Origin: Azospirillum fermentarium
GTDB taxonomy: Bacteria > Pseudomonadota > Alphaproteobacteria > Azospirillales > Azospirillaceae
DNA length: 64,000 bases
NCBI RefSeq assembly: GCF_025961205.1
Contig: NZ_JAOQNH010000002.1
Coordinates: 960,208 to 1,024,207 of the forward strand
Direction of reading: 5' to 3'
The notes beneath the pieces were generated by a model that did no database searches, was not told the origin of the DNA, and was given only the letters and a program-made list of their open reading frames with translations. Both the position numbers and the translations under genes were made by a program. Below are positions 42,378 through 51,366 of the stretch, one piece after another. Positions within the stretch are counted from its first letter, which is position 1. Every line of letters begins with the position of its first letter.

Positions 42378-43397
42378 ATGACCTCCCCCACCCTGCCCAT
42401 TCTGGATTTGCGCGCGCTGGACGGCGGTGCCGCCGAGCGGGCGCTGTTCCTGTCGGCGCTGCGCGCCGCCGCCCGCAGCTACGGCGGTTTCTACGTCACC
42501 GGCCACGGGGTCGATCAGGATCTGATCGACAGCGCCTTTGCCGTGTCCCGCCGCTTCTTCGCTCTGCCCGACGCGGACAAGCAGGCCATCGAGATGGTCA
42601 ATTCCCCCCATTTCCGCGGCTACACCCGCGTGGGCTGGGAGCGCACCCGCGGCGCCGCCGACTGGCGGGAGCAGGTGGACATCGGCGCCGAGCGCCCCGC
42701 CCTGCCCCAGGGGCCGGGCACCCCGGCCTGGACCCGGCTCCAGGGGCCGAACCAATGGCCGGACGCCCTGCCCGAGCTGCGGCCCACCGCACTGCGGCTT
42801 CAGGCGGAACTGACCGCGGTGGTGGGCCGGCTGCTGCGCGGCGTGGCGCTGGCGCTGGAACAGCCCGAGGACACCTTCGACCGGCTGAACGGCGACACGC
42901 CGACCCAGTTGCTCAAGCTGATCCGCTACCCCGGACGCGCCACCGACGGGGAGGCCGGACAGGGCGTCGGACCGCACAAGGACAGCGGCCTGCTGACCCT
43001 GGTCATCCAGCACGCGCGCAGCGGGCTGCAGGTGGAAACCGCCGACGGCTGGCTGGACATCCCGCCGGTCCCCGGCACCTTCGTGGTCAACGTGGGCGAA
43101 TTGCTGGAACTGGCCACCGACGGCTATTTCCGCGCCGACGTGCATCAGGTGGTGACGCCGCCCGCCGGGGCCGACCGGTTGTCGGTGGCCTTCTTCCTCG
43201 GCGCGCCGCTGGGGTCGCGGGTGCCGGTGCTGGACCTGCCGCCCCATCTGGCGGCGGAGGCGCGCGGGCCGGAACGCGACCCGTCCAACCCCCTCTACCA
43301 CGACGTGGGCGAGAACAACCTGAAGAGCCGCCTGCGCTCCCACCCCGACGTGGCCCAGCGCCACCACGCCGACCTGTTGCAGGCCCACGCGGTCTGA
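42378..43397 (+). CDS. 2-oxoglutarate/Fe(II) oxygenase, isopenicillin-N-synthase-like
   Basis: 339 residues. N-terminal non-haem dioxygenase domain (PILDLRALDG; GGFYVTGHGV; RRFFALPDADKQ) and C-terminal double-stranded beta-helix with HxD in GVGPHKDSGLLTL, distal His in ADVHQVVTPP, and Arg-x-Ser in DRLSVAFF. Uses Fe2+, O2 and 2-oxoglutarate to oxidise an unknown substrate. Placed 28 bp before an O-acetylhomoserine sulfhydrylase-like gene, so C-S bond cleavage or oxidation of a sulfur compound is plausible. Confidence 0.85.
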   Translation: MTSPTLPILDLRALDGGAAERALFLSALRAAARSYGGFYVTGHGVDQDLIDSAFAVSRRFFALPDADKQAIEMVNSPHFRGYTRVGWERTRGAADWREQVDIGAERPALPQGPGTPAWTRLQGPNQWPDALPELRPTALRLQAELTAVVGRLLRGVALALEQPEDTFDRLNGDTPTQLLKLIRYPGRATDGEAGQGVGPHKDSGLLTLVIQHARSGLQVETADGWLDIPPVPGTFVVNVGELLELATDGYFRADVHQVVTPPAGADRLSVAFFLGAPLGSRVPVLDLPPHLAAEARGPERDPSNPLYHDVGENNLKSRLRSHPDVAQRHHADLLQAHAV

Positions 43398-43425
43398 AGA
43401 CCCCATCGTACAGGAGCCTTTCGCC

Positions 43426-44736
43426 ATGACCGCCGACCTGTTCCGCCCCACCTCCACCCATCCCGAAACCCTGGCGCTGCACGGCGGCACCTACCGCGCC
43501 GATCCGGCCAGCGGGGCGGTGGCGGTGCCGATCTACCAGACCACCTCGTACCAGTTCCAGGACACCGATCACGCCAGCCGCCTGTTCGCGCTGGAGGAGA
43601 ACGGCTTCATCTACACCCGCGTCACCAACCCGACCCAGGATGCGCTGGAACAGCGGCTGGCCGCCATCGAGGGCGGCGTGGCCGCCCTGGCGCTGTCGTC
43701 GGGGCAGACGGCGACCACCTTCGCGCTGCTGAATCTGGCGCAGGCGGGGGACAACATCGTGTCGTCCACCGACCTCTACGGCGGAACCTGGGCGCTGCTG
43801 GCCAGCACGCTGAAGCAGTTCGGGATCGAGGTGCGCTTCGTCGATCCCGCCGACCCTGAGAATTTCCGCCGCGCCACCGACGGCCGCACCCGCGCCTATT
43901 ACGCCGAGACGCTGCCCAATCCCAAGCTGAACGTCTTCCCCATCCGCGAGGTGGCCGACATCGGGCGGCCGCTGGGCGTGCCGCTGATCGTGGACAACAC
44001 CGCCGCCCCGCTGCTGGCCCGCCCGCTGGACCATGGGGCGGCCATCGTGGTCTATTCCACCACCAAGTACATCGGCGGCCACGGCACCACCATCGGCGGG
44101 GCCATCATCGACGGCGGCACCTTCCCGTGGGAGGAGCACGCCGACCGCTTCCCCCTGCTGACCCAGCCGGACGAGAGCTATCACGGCGCGGTGTGGACCG
44201 AGGTGACCAAGCCGCTGGGCCCCGTCGCCTACATCGTGCGGGCGCGGGTGAAGCTGCTGCGCGACGTGGGTGCGGCCATTTCGCCGTTCAACGCCTTTTT
44301 GATCCTCCAGGGGCTGGAAACCCTGCCGCTGCGCATCCGCCAGCACACCGAGAACGCGGCCAAGGCCGCCGCCTTCCTGTCCACCCACCCCAAGGTCGAA
44401 CGGGTGATCTACCCCGGCCTGCAAGACGGCGAGAACCGCCGCCGCGCCGACGCGGTGCTGACGGGGGGCTACGGCGCCCTGGTCGGGTTCGAGCTGAAGG
44501 GCGGTGCCGCGGCGGGCCGCGCCTTCATCGACGGGCTGCGGCTGTTCTACCACGTCGCCAACATCGGCGACGCCCGCAGCCTGGCCATCCATCCGGCCAC
44601 CACCACCCATTCCCAGCTTTCCGGCGAGGACCAGTTGCTGACCGGTGTCACCCCCGGCTACGTCCGCCTGTCGGTGGGGATCGAGCACCCGGACGACATC
44701 ATCGCCGACCTGTCCACCGCCCTGGACGGGGTGTGA
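43426..44736 (+). CDS. O-acetylhomoserine aminocarboxypropyltransferase-like PLP enzyme
   Basis: 436 residues. Cys/Met-metabolism PLP family: TLALHGGTYRADPASGAVAV, PIYQTTSYQFQDTDHAS, YTRVTNPTQDALEQRLAAIE, catalytic Lys in VVYSTTKYIGGHGTTIGG, and C-terminal HSQLSGEDQLLTGVTPGYVR. Length and inserts fit MetY (O-acetylhomoserine + sulfide to homocysteine) better than cystathionine gamma-synthase. Together with the oxygenase it could direct released sulfide into methionine. Followed by a strong terminator. Confidence 0.9.
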   Translation: MTADLFRPTSTHPETLALHGGTYRADPASGAVAVPIYQTTSYQFQDTDHASRLFALEENGFIYTRVTNPTQDALEQRLAAIEGGVAALALSSGQTATTFALLNLAQAGDNIVSSTDLYGGTWALLASTLKQFGIEVRFVDPADPENFRRATDGRTRAYYAETLPNPKLNVFPIREVADIGRPLGVPLIVDNTAAPLLARPLDHGAAIVVYSTTKYIGGHGTTIGGAIIDGGTFPWEEHADRFPLLTQPDESYHGAVWTEVTKPLGPVAYIVRARVKLLRDVGAAISPFNAFLILQGLETLPLRIRQHTENAAKAAAFLSTHPKVERVIYPGLQDGENRRRADAVLTGGYGALVGFELKGGAAAGRAFIDGLRLFYHVANIGDARSLAIHPATTTHSQLSGEDQLLTGVTPGYVRLSVGIEHPDDIIADLSTALDGV

Positions 44737-44763
44737 CGGCTCCATCGCAACGGAACGCATTCG

Positions 44764-44796
44764 TCCGGTGGCCGTTCCCATGCGGCCACCGGATTT
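44764..44796 (+). terminator. Rho-independent terminator after the sulfhydrylase gene
   Basis: Perfect 11-bp stem TCCGGTGGCCG (44764-44774) and CGGCCACCGGA (44783-44793), 8-nt loop, then TTT. Starts 27 bp after the stop codon. Confidence 0.85.
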
Positions 44797-44838
44797 CCTT
44801 ATGGAAAACTCAACCTTATTCCCGATTGATTTGATATT

Positions 44839-44874
44839 ATTTCACACATTGACCGATGATAAACTATGTGAAAT
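44839..44874 (+). promoter_or_regulatory. Inverted repeat in the promoter region of the FAD/NAD(P) gene
   Basis: ATTTCACA (44839-44846) and TGTGAAAT (44867-44874), 20 bp apart, in an AT-rich stretch between the terminator and the next gene. The same two octamers appear upstream of the esterase gene at 41159 and 41239. Confidence 0.45.
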
Positions 44875-45032
44875 AGTGCGTTTATGCCTACTTTCGTTAT
44901 GGGTTTGGCCCTTCGGCCAATGGCCGTCGAAGGCCCCCCATGATAAGCAGGCATGAACAGAGCGCGCCGGCCGCCCTTCCCCCCTCGTGCCGGCCTTTGG
45001 GCGCGCACGCCATTGCGCAAGGACGGATACCG

Positions 45033-46559
45033 ATGTCTGCAACGCCCCCGCCTTCGCCTTCGACCACCTTGTCTGACCATTCCCCCGTCTCCGGCCGTCA
45101 CATCGCCATCGTCGGCGCCGGCTTCACCGGCAGCCTGCTGGCGGCCCATCTGCTGCGCAGCGCCCCCGGCCCGCTGGTGGTTCATCTGATCGAGGCCGGG
45201 CACCCCACGGGCGCCGGCCTTGCCTATTCCACCGGCAACAGCGGGCACCTGCTGAACGTGCGCGCCTACAACATGAGCGCCTATCCCGACGATCCGCGGC
45301 ATTTCCTGCGCTGGCTGTGGGGACGGGACGATGGGGGTGCCATCCCGCCCAGCGGGCACGCCTTCGTGTCACGCGGCCTGTACGGCGCCTATGTCCGCGA
45401 CGTGCTGGACGAGGCGCAACGGCAGGCCCCGTCCCACGCCCGCCTGAACCTGATCCGGGGGGAGGTGGTGGACCTGCGGGCCGGCGCCCGTGCGCCGGCG
45501 GGGCTTCCGGCCCCATGGCAGGTGCGCCTGTCCGACGGGCGGACCATCACCGCCGATACCGCCGCCCTGTGCATCGGCCATTTCCTGCCGGCCCCGCCGC
45601 CGCTGTCCAACCCCGGTGCGGCGGACGCGCTGGCCTCCCCCCGCTTCATCGGCGATCCCTGGGACGGTGCGGCCATCGCCGCCATCCCGGCGGACGCGCC
45701 GGTGGCGATTCTGGGCACCGGCCTGACCATGGTGGACACGGTGCTGTCGCTGCTGGACCAGGGGCACCGGGGGGTGATCACCGCCGTGTCGCGCCGCGGC
45801 CTGCTGCCCCAGCGGCATCAGGAAACCCGCCCCTACACCTCGTTCCTGCACCCCGAGGTGATGCCGCACACGGTGCTGGACGTGCTGATCGCGCTGAAGG
45901 CCGACGCCCGGCGGGCGGCGGAGGCCGGGTACGACTGGCGTTCGGCCTTCGACGCGCTGCGGCCCCATCATCACCGCATCTGGGCCTCGCTGCCCATGGA
46001 GGAGCGGCGCCGTTTCCTGCGCCACGCCCGCCCCTTCTGGGAGGTCCACCGCCACCGCATGGCACCGGAGGTGGCCGACCGCATCGCGGCTGCCCGCGCG
46101 GCGGGCCAACTGACCATCCTGGCCGGGCGGCTGACCGCGGCGGTGCTGGATGATGACGGGCTGGACCTGACCATCGCCGCCCGCGGCGGGGCGGGGGAGC
46201 ACCGGCTGCGCGCCGCGGCGCTGGTGAACGCCACCGGCACCAACTGCGACTATGCCCGCATCCGCCACCCGCTGGTGCGGTCCCTGCTGGAACGCGGGCT
46301 GGCCCGCCCCGATGACTTGCATCTGGGGCTGGACGTGACCGAAGCGGGGGCGGTCATCAACGCCGAGGGCGAGGTGATCCCCCATCTGCTGGCGCTGGGG
46401 CCGGTGTCGAAGGCACCGTTGTGGGAAATGACCGCGGTGCCGGAACTGCGCGGCCAGTGCGCCCAGGCGGCAGCGCGCATCCTGGCACGCCTGGACCATC
46501 CGGCGGGGGCGGTGCCCCCGGCGGACGCCCTGGGCAGCGCCCCGCATCACAGGATGTAG
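45033..46559 (+). CDS. FAD/NAD(P)-binding protein, NAD_binding_9 family
   Basis: 508 residues from ATG 45033. Dinucleotide motif IAIVGAGFTGSLLAAHLL near the N-terminus, then GAGLAYSTGNSGHLLNVRAY, a signature of the ornithine/lysine-oxygenase-like HpnW/NAD_binding_9 group; a second glycine-rich motif AILGTGLTMVDTVLSLLDQG binds NAD(P)H. Likely a flavin-dependent oxidoreductase or monooxygenase of unknown substrate. Alternative upstream starts lack homology. Overlaps the convergent XRE-cupin gene by 13 bp. Confidence 0.82.
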   Translation: MSATPPPSPSTTLSDHSPVSGRHIAIVGAGFTGSLLAAHLLRSAPGPLVVHLIEAGHPTGAGLAYSTGNSGHLLNVRAYNMSAYPDDPRHFLRWLWGRDDGGAIPPSGHAFVSRGLYGAYVRDVLDEAQRQAPSHARLNLIRGEVVDLRAGARAPAGLPAPWQVRLSDGRTITADTAALCIGHFLPAPPPLSNPGAADALASPRFIGDPWDGAAIAAIPADAPVAILGTGLTMVDTVLSLLDQGHRGVITAVSRRGLLPQRHQETRPYTSFLHPEVMPHTVLDVLIALKADARRAAEAGYDWRSAFDALRPHHHRIWASLPMEERRRFLRHARPFWEVHRHRMAPEVADRIAAARAAGQLTILAGRLTAAVLDDDGLDLTIAARGGAGEHRLRAAALVNATGTNCDYARIRHPLVRSLLERGLARPDDLHLGLDVTEAGAVINAEGEVIPHLLALGPVSKAPLWEMTAVPELRGQCAQAAARILARLDHPAGAVPPADALGSAPHHRM

Positions 46560-47167
46560 GACATCACCAGATACAGCACCGCCTCGCCATTGCCCGCGTT
46601 GCGATAGGCGTGGGGGACGTCGGCGTCGAACAGGATGGCGTCCCCCTCCTCCAGCCGGTGTTCCCCGGTGCCGGTGACGATCACCACGCTGCCCCGCCCG
46701 ACCAGAAGGTTCTCCTGGGTGCCGGGCGGGTGGCCGTCCGCCTGCTCGTCGGTGCCGGGGGCCAGACGCAGTTCATAGAATTCCACCTGCCGGTCGCCGG
46801 TCAGCGGGAACAGGGCGCGCGACGTGAACCGCCCGTCGCGGGACGCCAGCGGCTGGGACTCCGCCCGGCGGATCACCGTGGTGCCGGCGTCGGCCCCCGA
46901 ACTCAGCAGGCTGGAAAAGGGCACCTCCAGCGCCTTGGCCACCGTCCACAGGGTGTCGATGTCGGCACGGGTGGTCCCGCCCTCGATGGCGGCCAGCACC
47001 GCGCGGCTGTTGCCCGACATCTGCGCCAGCCGGTCCAGCGACAGCCCCTGGCGCAGACGGTAGGTGCGCAGGTTTTCGGCGATCACCGCGGCCAGGGCAT
47101 CGGGGCCGGCGTCGGCGGATGCTGGGTCCGCCGCGCTGCGGGTGTGGTGGACGGGTCCAGAGGTCAT
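46547..47167 (-). CDS. XRE-family regulator with C-terminal cupin
   Basis: 206 residues from ATG 47167. HTH_3 domain at ~28-85 (LRTYRLRQGLSLDRLAQMSG, then NSRAVLAAIEGGTTRADIDT) and a cupin_2 domain at ~130-200 (EQADGHPPGTQENLLVGRGS; LEEGDAILFDADVPHAYRNA). Such fusions (PuuR/SutR-like) control amino-acid or sulfur metabolism by binding a small ligand in the cupin. The gap upstream (47168-47310) is AT-rich and could contain its operator. Confidence 0.87.
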   Translation of the reverse strand: MTSGPVHHTRSAADPASADAGPDALAAVIAENLRTYRLRQGLSLDRLAQMSGNSRAVLAAIEGGTTRADIDTLWTVAKALEVPFSSLLSSGADAGTTVIRRAESQPLASRDGRFTSRALFPLTGDRQVEFYELRLAPGTDEQADGHPPGTQENLLVGRGSVVIVTGTGEHRLEEGDAILFDADVPHAYRNAGNGEAVLYLVMSYIL

Positions 47168-47324
47168 GGCGCCGTGGCTCCTCACGTCAAACGATGGCCG
47201 GTCTCTTGCCCGCCGATTGAACACCAGGGATGCGCGCATGGCAATCACTAATCATCACATATTTTGTGTGTTATACGGTTGTTCATCCGTTTAACAACAT
47301 GGATAAAATGTCAATTCCTGATCG

Positions 47325-48296
47325 TCAGACCGATGCCAGCACCCGCCCGTCCTCCGCCCGGCCCGGTTTCGGGCGGTGAACGGCGACGCAGGTCAGCACG
47401 CTGCCGATGACGCAGACGATGGCGGCGATTTCCATCACCGTCGGCAGCCGCCGTTCCCACAGGAAGCCGTAGAGCAGCGCGAACAGGGTTTCGAACAGGA
47501 TCATCTGGCCGGTCAGGGTCAGCGGCAGCAGCCGGCTCATGCGGTTCCACAAGGCGTTGCCGACGATGGACGCCAGGACCGCCACCCCGGCGACCACGCC
47601 GGTGAAGTGCAGCCACGCCCCCGTGCCGTGATGGTCCTGAGCCATCAGGAAGGCCGGCACCGCCAGCGCCACCGCCTGCAGCCCCGTCACCACGCCGGTC
47701 AACAGGCTCCAGTCGTGGGCCGAGACGTGGTGGAGCCGGCCAAGCCAGCGGCTGTTGCTCACGGCATAGGCCGTCCACGACGCCAGCGCCCCCACCGCGC
47801 ACGCCAGCCCCAGGATCTGGGCCGTCCGCGGCCCGGATGCTGCCCCACCCAGCGATTCCCAGCCGATGCACAGGATGCCGGCGCCCCCCAGCGCCAGCGA
47901 CGGCACCAGCCGGCGGATCGGCACGGCACCATGGTCGCGGCTGCCGATGACGGTGACCGCCACCGGCAGGAAGCCGATCACCAGCGAGGTCATCGCCATG
48001 CCGCCCACCTGCACCGCGGTGGCGAGCAGGGCGTAATAGAGGATGTTGCCCAACAGGCTGAGCCGCACCAGCGCCCACCATTCCGCCCGGCCCATCCCCA
48101 CCCGCAGCCCCCGCCAGCGCGGCACCACCAGCACGGCGGCGAACAGGCCATAGGCGAGATAGCGCCCGGCGGCGAGCTGCAGCGGCGTAAAATCCCGCAC
48201 CAGTTCCGGGGCCAGGAAGACCAGCCCCCACAGCGCCCCGGCGGCGATGCCGCACCCGATTCCCAGCCACGTCCCGTTCACCCGCGTCCCGTTCAT
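47325..48296 (-). CDS. EamA/DMT-family transporter
   Basis: 323 residues from ATG 48296 (GGAGAGGCGG upstream). Ten TM helices in two repeats, GCGIAAGALWGLVFLAPELV and later GILCIGWESLGGAASG; C-terminal half with LTGQMILFETLFALLYGFLW is typical of RhaT/EamA exporters. Likely exports a metabolite such as an amino acid or thiol across the inner membrane. Downstream of the AraC gene on the same strand with a 69-bp gap, so probably controlled by it. Confidence 0.84.
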   Translation of the reverse strand: MNGTRVNGTWLGIGCGIAAGALWGLVFLAPELVRDFTPLQLAAGRYLAYGLFAAVLVVPRWRGLRVGMGRAEWWALVRLSLLGNILYYALLATAVQVGGMAMTSLVIGFLPVAVTVIGSRDHGAVPIRRLVPSLALGGAGILCIGWESLGGAASGPRTAQILGLACAVGALASWTAYAVSNSRWLGRLHHVSAHDWSLLTGVVTGLQAVALAVPAFLMAQDHHGTGAWLHFTGVVAGVAVLASIVGNALWNRMSRLLPLTLTGQMILFETLFALLYGFLWERRLPTVMEIAAIVCVIGSVLTCVAVHRPKPGRAEDGRVLASV

Positions 48297-48365
48297 TGCC
48301 GCCTCTCCCGTCACGGTCACGGGCGGCAGGATGCCAGGGGATGCGGGGGGCGGTCTTGACCGGGG

Positions 48366-49127
48366 CTACCGATTCCTGTGCGCGGACTCCTGTTCCCGCT
48401 GCTGGCGGCGATAGGCGGCGGGCGTCAGGCCGGTGGCCCGCCGCAGGGCGCGGGTGAAGGCGCTCTGGTCGGCGTAGCCGGCGCGGTAGGCGATTTCCGC
48501 CACCGGCAGGGCGGTGTGCGCCAGCCATCCGCACGCCTTCTTCAGCCGCCGCTCCGCCAGCCACGCCCGCGGGGTGGTGTCGAGTTCGGCGCGGAACAGG
48601 GCGTGCAGACGGCTGACGCTGAGGCCGGCGCGCACCGCCATCGTCTCCACGGTCCAGGGCCGTTCCAGTTCCGGCTCGATCCCGGCCAGCAGCGTGCCCA
48701 GCCGCGGGTGGGACCGTACCGGCTCCGGCATCACCAGCGTGTCCAGCAGCAGCGGCATCCACAGGCGCAGGCTGGCCGCCGACGCACCGCCGCCGTCCAG
48801 CAGCAGGCCCATATAGTCGATCAGCTTGTTCGCCGCCGGCGTCAGCGCCACGAAAGGGGCACGCATCAGCCGCTCCCCCGCCGCCGGCTCCAGCACGGCG
48901 GGGTCGAGATCCACGATGAGCGAGCGGTTCGGCCCGCCGCTCATCTGCGAATGGGAGGCGCCGGGCTCGACGAAGGCCGCCCGGCACGGCCCCAGCCGGC
49001 TGCCCGCCCCGGCGATGTCGATCTCCAGACTGCCGCTCAACGGCAGCACGAACTGGGCGAACTCGTGCCGGTGGGCGCTGTGGGCCGCACCATAGCTGCG
49101 GACGTCGATGGAGATGGGGGGCGTCAT
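48366..49127 (-). CDS. AraC-family transcriptional regulator
   Basis: 253 residues from ATG 49127. N-terminal cupin-like sensor (SAHRHEFAQFVLPLSGSLEI) and C-terminal double HTH (WTVETMAVRAGLSVSRLHAL; LPVAEIAYRAGYADQSAFTR; RRATGLTPAAYRRQQ). Divergent from the acyl-CoA ligase cluster; the gap of about 200 bp contains two perfect palindromes. Also just upstream of the EamA exporter. Either could be its target. Confidence 0.88.
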   Translation of the reverse strand: MTPPISIDVRSYGAAHSAHRHEFAQFVLPLSGSLEIDIAGAGSRLGPCRAAFVEPGASHSQMSGGPNRSLIVDLDPAVLEPAAGERLMRAPFVALTPAANKLIDYMGLLLDGGGASAASLRLWMPLLLDTLVMPEPVRSHPRLGTLLAGIEPELERPWTVETMAVRAGLSVSRLHALFRAELDTTPRAWLAERRLKKACGWLAHTALPVAEIAYRAGYADQSAFTRALRRATGLTPAAYRRQQREQESAHRNR

Positions 49128-49257
49128 GAACAGTCCACGCACACGGGCCGGAACCGGTGCCGAGTAAGGCACGTTTCCCCGGCCCCGATCAAGGGGCGGG
49201 TTGGCGTTCCGGCATGGGCCGCTGCATCGGACACTTGACGCCGGGCTTAAAACCTAC

Positions 49258-49303
49258 TTTCCTATAGGAAATTAGTTTCTATCAACACAAACATTGTGTT
49301 GAT
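49258..49303 (+). promoter_or_regulatory. Two perfect palindromes before the sulfur cluster
   Basis: TTTCCTATAGGAAA (49258-49271, 14-bp perfect palindrome) and, ten bases on, arms ATCAACACAA (49281-49290) and TTGTGTTGAT (49294-49303) around a 3-base spacer. They sit in an AT-rich patch 22-67 bp upstream of the ligase start at 49325, where an operator or promoter would be. Confidence 0.6.
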
Positions 49304-49324
49304 TTCTGGCTGTCAGGGAAAGGA

Positions 49325-50668
49325 ATGGGGATCGTGACGTCTCGGGACGACAACGCCTATTGGCAATCCACGCTGGAAACCCAGAGCCGGGCGGAGTGGC
49401 GCCGGCTGCAGCTGGATCTGCTGAAGACCCACCTGCATCACGCCTATACCGGTTCCCCCTATTACCGCGCCGTCTTCGACGCCCACGGGGTGTCGCCCGA
49501 CGCCCTGCGCTCGCTGGACGATCTGCGCCGCTTTCCCTTTTTGACCAAGGCCGACATCCGCAGCCGTCAGGAAGCGGTGCCGCCGTTCGGCGATCTGGTG
49601 GCGGTGCCGGAACAGGACATCGTCTATATCTCCGCCTCCAGCGGCTCCACCGGCGTGCCCACCGCCTCGCCCTTCACCGCCGGGGATTTCGACGATTGGA
49701 TCGACTACGAGGCGCGGCAGTTCTGGTCCAGCGGCCTGCGCCCCACCGACCGCTACGCCCATGCGCTGAACTTCTCGCTGTTCGTCGGCGGCCCCTGCGT
49801 GCTGGGGGCGCAGAAGGTGGGGGCGCTCAGCATCCACGCCGGCACGCTGCCGTCGGAACGGCTGCTGGCGGTGTTGCAGCAGTTCCAGGTGACCGCCCTG
49901 TGGACCACGCCGTCCTATGCCTGGCACCTGGGGGAAACCGCCCAGCGCGCCGGCATCGACCCCAAAACGGATCTGGCGGTGCGCCGGCTGTTCGTGGCGG
50001 GCGAACCCGGCGGCTCCATCCCCGAAACCCGCGCGCGGATCGAGGCGCTGTGGGGGGCGGAGGTCTATGATTATTACGGCCTGTCCGACATCTTCGGTTC
50101 CTGCGCCGGCATGTGCACGGAAAAGGACGGGCTGCACTGGGCCGAGGATCACATTCTGGTCGAAGTGCTCGACCCCGAAACCGGCGAGCCGGTGCCCGAG
50201 GGCGAACGGGGCGAGCTGGTCCTGACCACCCTGCGCAAGCGCGCCCGCCCGCTGATCCGCTTCCGCACCGGCGACGTGGTGTCGGTGACCACCGCGCCGT
50301 GCCGCTGCGGCCGCACCTCGCTGCGGCTGACCGGCGTTCACGGGCGGCTGGACGACATGCTCATCATCAAGGGCGTCAACCTGTTCCCCGGCGACGTGGA
50401 AGCGGTGGTGCGGCAGGAACCGGCCCTGACCGGCGAATACCGGCTGGTGGTGGACCGGGTTGACCATCTGGACCGCCTGACGGTGGAGGTGGAGCACATC
50501 CACGGTTTCAACGGCGACCTGACCGACCTGCGCGGCCATGTGCGCCGCCAGTTGAAGGCCGCCACCGGGGTGGGCGCCGACGTTTCCCTGCTGCCCCCCG
50601 ACACCCTGCCCCGCGCCGTCCACAAGGCCAAACGCATCGAAGACCGCCGTTCCCACGTGTGGTCCTGA
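49325..50668 (+). CDS. Acyl-CoA ligase, phenylacetate-CoA ligase-like
   Basis: 447 residues. AMP-binding fold of the PaaK type: P-loop YISASSGSTGVPTASPFTAG, YDYYGLSDIFGSCAGMCTEK (adenine/acid site), LIRFRTGDVVSVTTAPCRCG, and C-terminal DDMLIIKGVNLFPGDVEAVV with the hinge/lysine region. Would activate a carboxylic acid as an acyl-AMP then acyl-CoA. In this sulfur cluster a thio- or sulfonated carboxylate is a possible substrate. The ribosome site AAGGA abuts ATG 49325; GTG 49334 is an alternative with better spacing. Confidence 0.82.
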   Translation: MGIVTSRDDNAYWQSTLETQSRAEWRRLQLDLLKTHLHHAYTGSPYYRAVFDAHGVSPDALRSLDDLRRFPFLTKADIRSRQEAVPPFGDLVAVPEQDIVYISASSGSTGVPTASPFTAGDFDDWIDYEARQFWSSGLRPTDRYAHALNFSLFVGGPCVLGAQKVGALSIHAGTLPSERLLAVLQQFQVTALWTTPSYAWHLGETAQRAGIDPKTDLAVRRLFVAGEPGGSIPETRARIEALWGAEVYDYYGLSDIFGSCAGMCTEKDGLHWAEDHILVEVLDPETGEPVPEGERGELVLTTLRKRARPLIRFRTGDVVSVTTAPCRCGRTSLRLTGVHGRLDDMLIIKGVNLFPGDVEAVVRQEPALTGEYRLVVDRVDHLDRLTVEVEHIHGFNGDLTDLRGHVRRQLKAATGVGADVSLLPPDTLPRAVHKAKRIEDRRSHVWS

Positions 50669-50684
50669 CACCGGAGTTTCCGCC

Positions 50685-51287
50685 ATGCCCGACACCCTGC
50701 TGCCCGCCGACATCCCGGCCCCGGTCCTCGACCGGCTGTTCCGCACCGCCCGCACGCCCCATGCCTGGACCGGCGAGCCGGTGACGGAGGAGACCATCCA
50801 CCGGCTCTACGAGCTGGTGCGGCTGGCCCCCACCGCCTTCAACGCCAGCCCGGCCCGCTTCGTCTTTCTGACCAGTGCCGCGGCCAAGGAACGGCTGCGT
50901 CCGGCGCTGAAACCCAACAACGTGCCCAAGCTGAACGCCGGGGCCGTGGTCATCGTCGCCCACGACACCCGGTTCTTCGAGCACCTGCCCACCCTCAGCC
51001 CCCATTACGACCCCTCGGCCCTGTTCGTGGACAACCCGGCCCTGGCCGAGACCACCGCGTTGCGCAGCGGCACGCTGCAGGCGGGGTACCTGATCCTCGC
51101 CGCCCGGCTGCTGGGTCTGGACGCCGGGCCGATGTCGGGCTTCGACAACGCCGCGGTGGATGCGGAGTTCTTCCCCGACGGGCGGGTGCGCTCCAACCTG
51201 CTGGTGGCGCTGGGCCGGGCCGATGGGCCGCACCCGCGCCCGCGCGCCCCGCGGCTGGATGCCGCGCAGGCCGTCACCATCCTCTGA
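50685..51287 (+). CDS. Nitroreductase-family protein, RutE-like
   Basis: 200 residues. FMN-binding nitroreductase fold with LDRLFRTARTPHAWTGEPVT, YELVRLAPTAFNASPARFVF, and GLDAGPMSGFDNAAVDAEFF, matching the RutE/HadB malonic-semialdehyde reductase subgroup in length and motif order. NAD(P)H-dependent reduction of an aldehyde or enoyl compound is likely. Sits 16 bp after the ligase gene, in the same operon. Confidence 0.85.
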   Translation: MPDTLLPADIPAPVLDRLFRTARTPHAWTGEPVTEETIHRLYELVRLAPTAFNASPARFVFLTSAAAKERLRPALKPNNVPKLNAGAVVIVAHDTRFFEHLPTLSPHYDPSALFVDNPALAETTALRSGTLQAGYLILAARLLGLDAGPMSGFDNAAVDAEFFPDGRVRSNLLVALGRADGPHPRPRAPRLDAAQAVTIL

Positions 51288-51366
51288 CACCCCCCTAAAA
51301 CCCCACGGCACGCCGGGCCGCCCTCCCCCGCCTTGGCCGACGCCGCACCACGGGAGATGTGAGATC

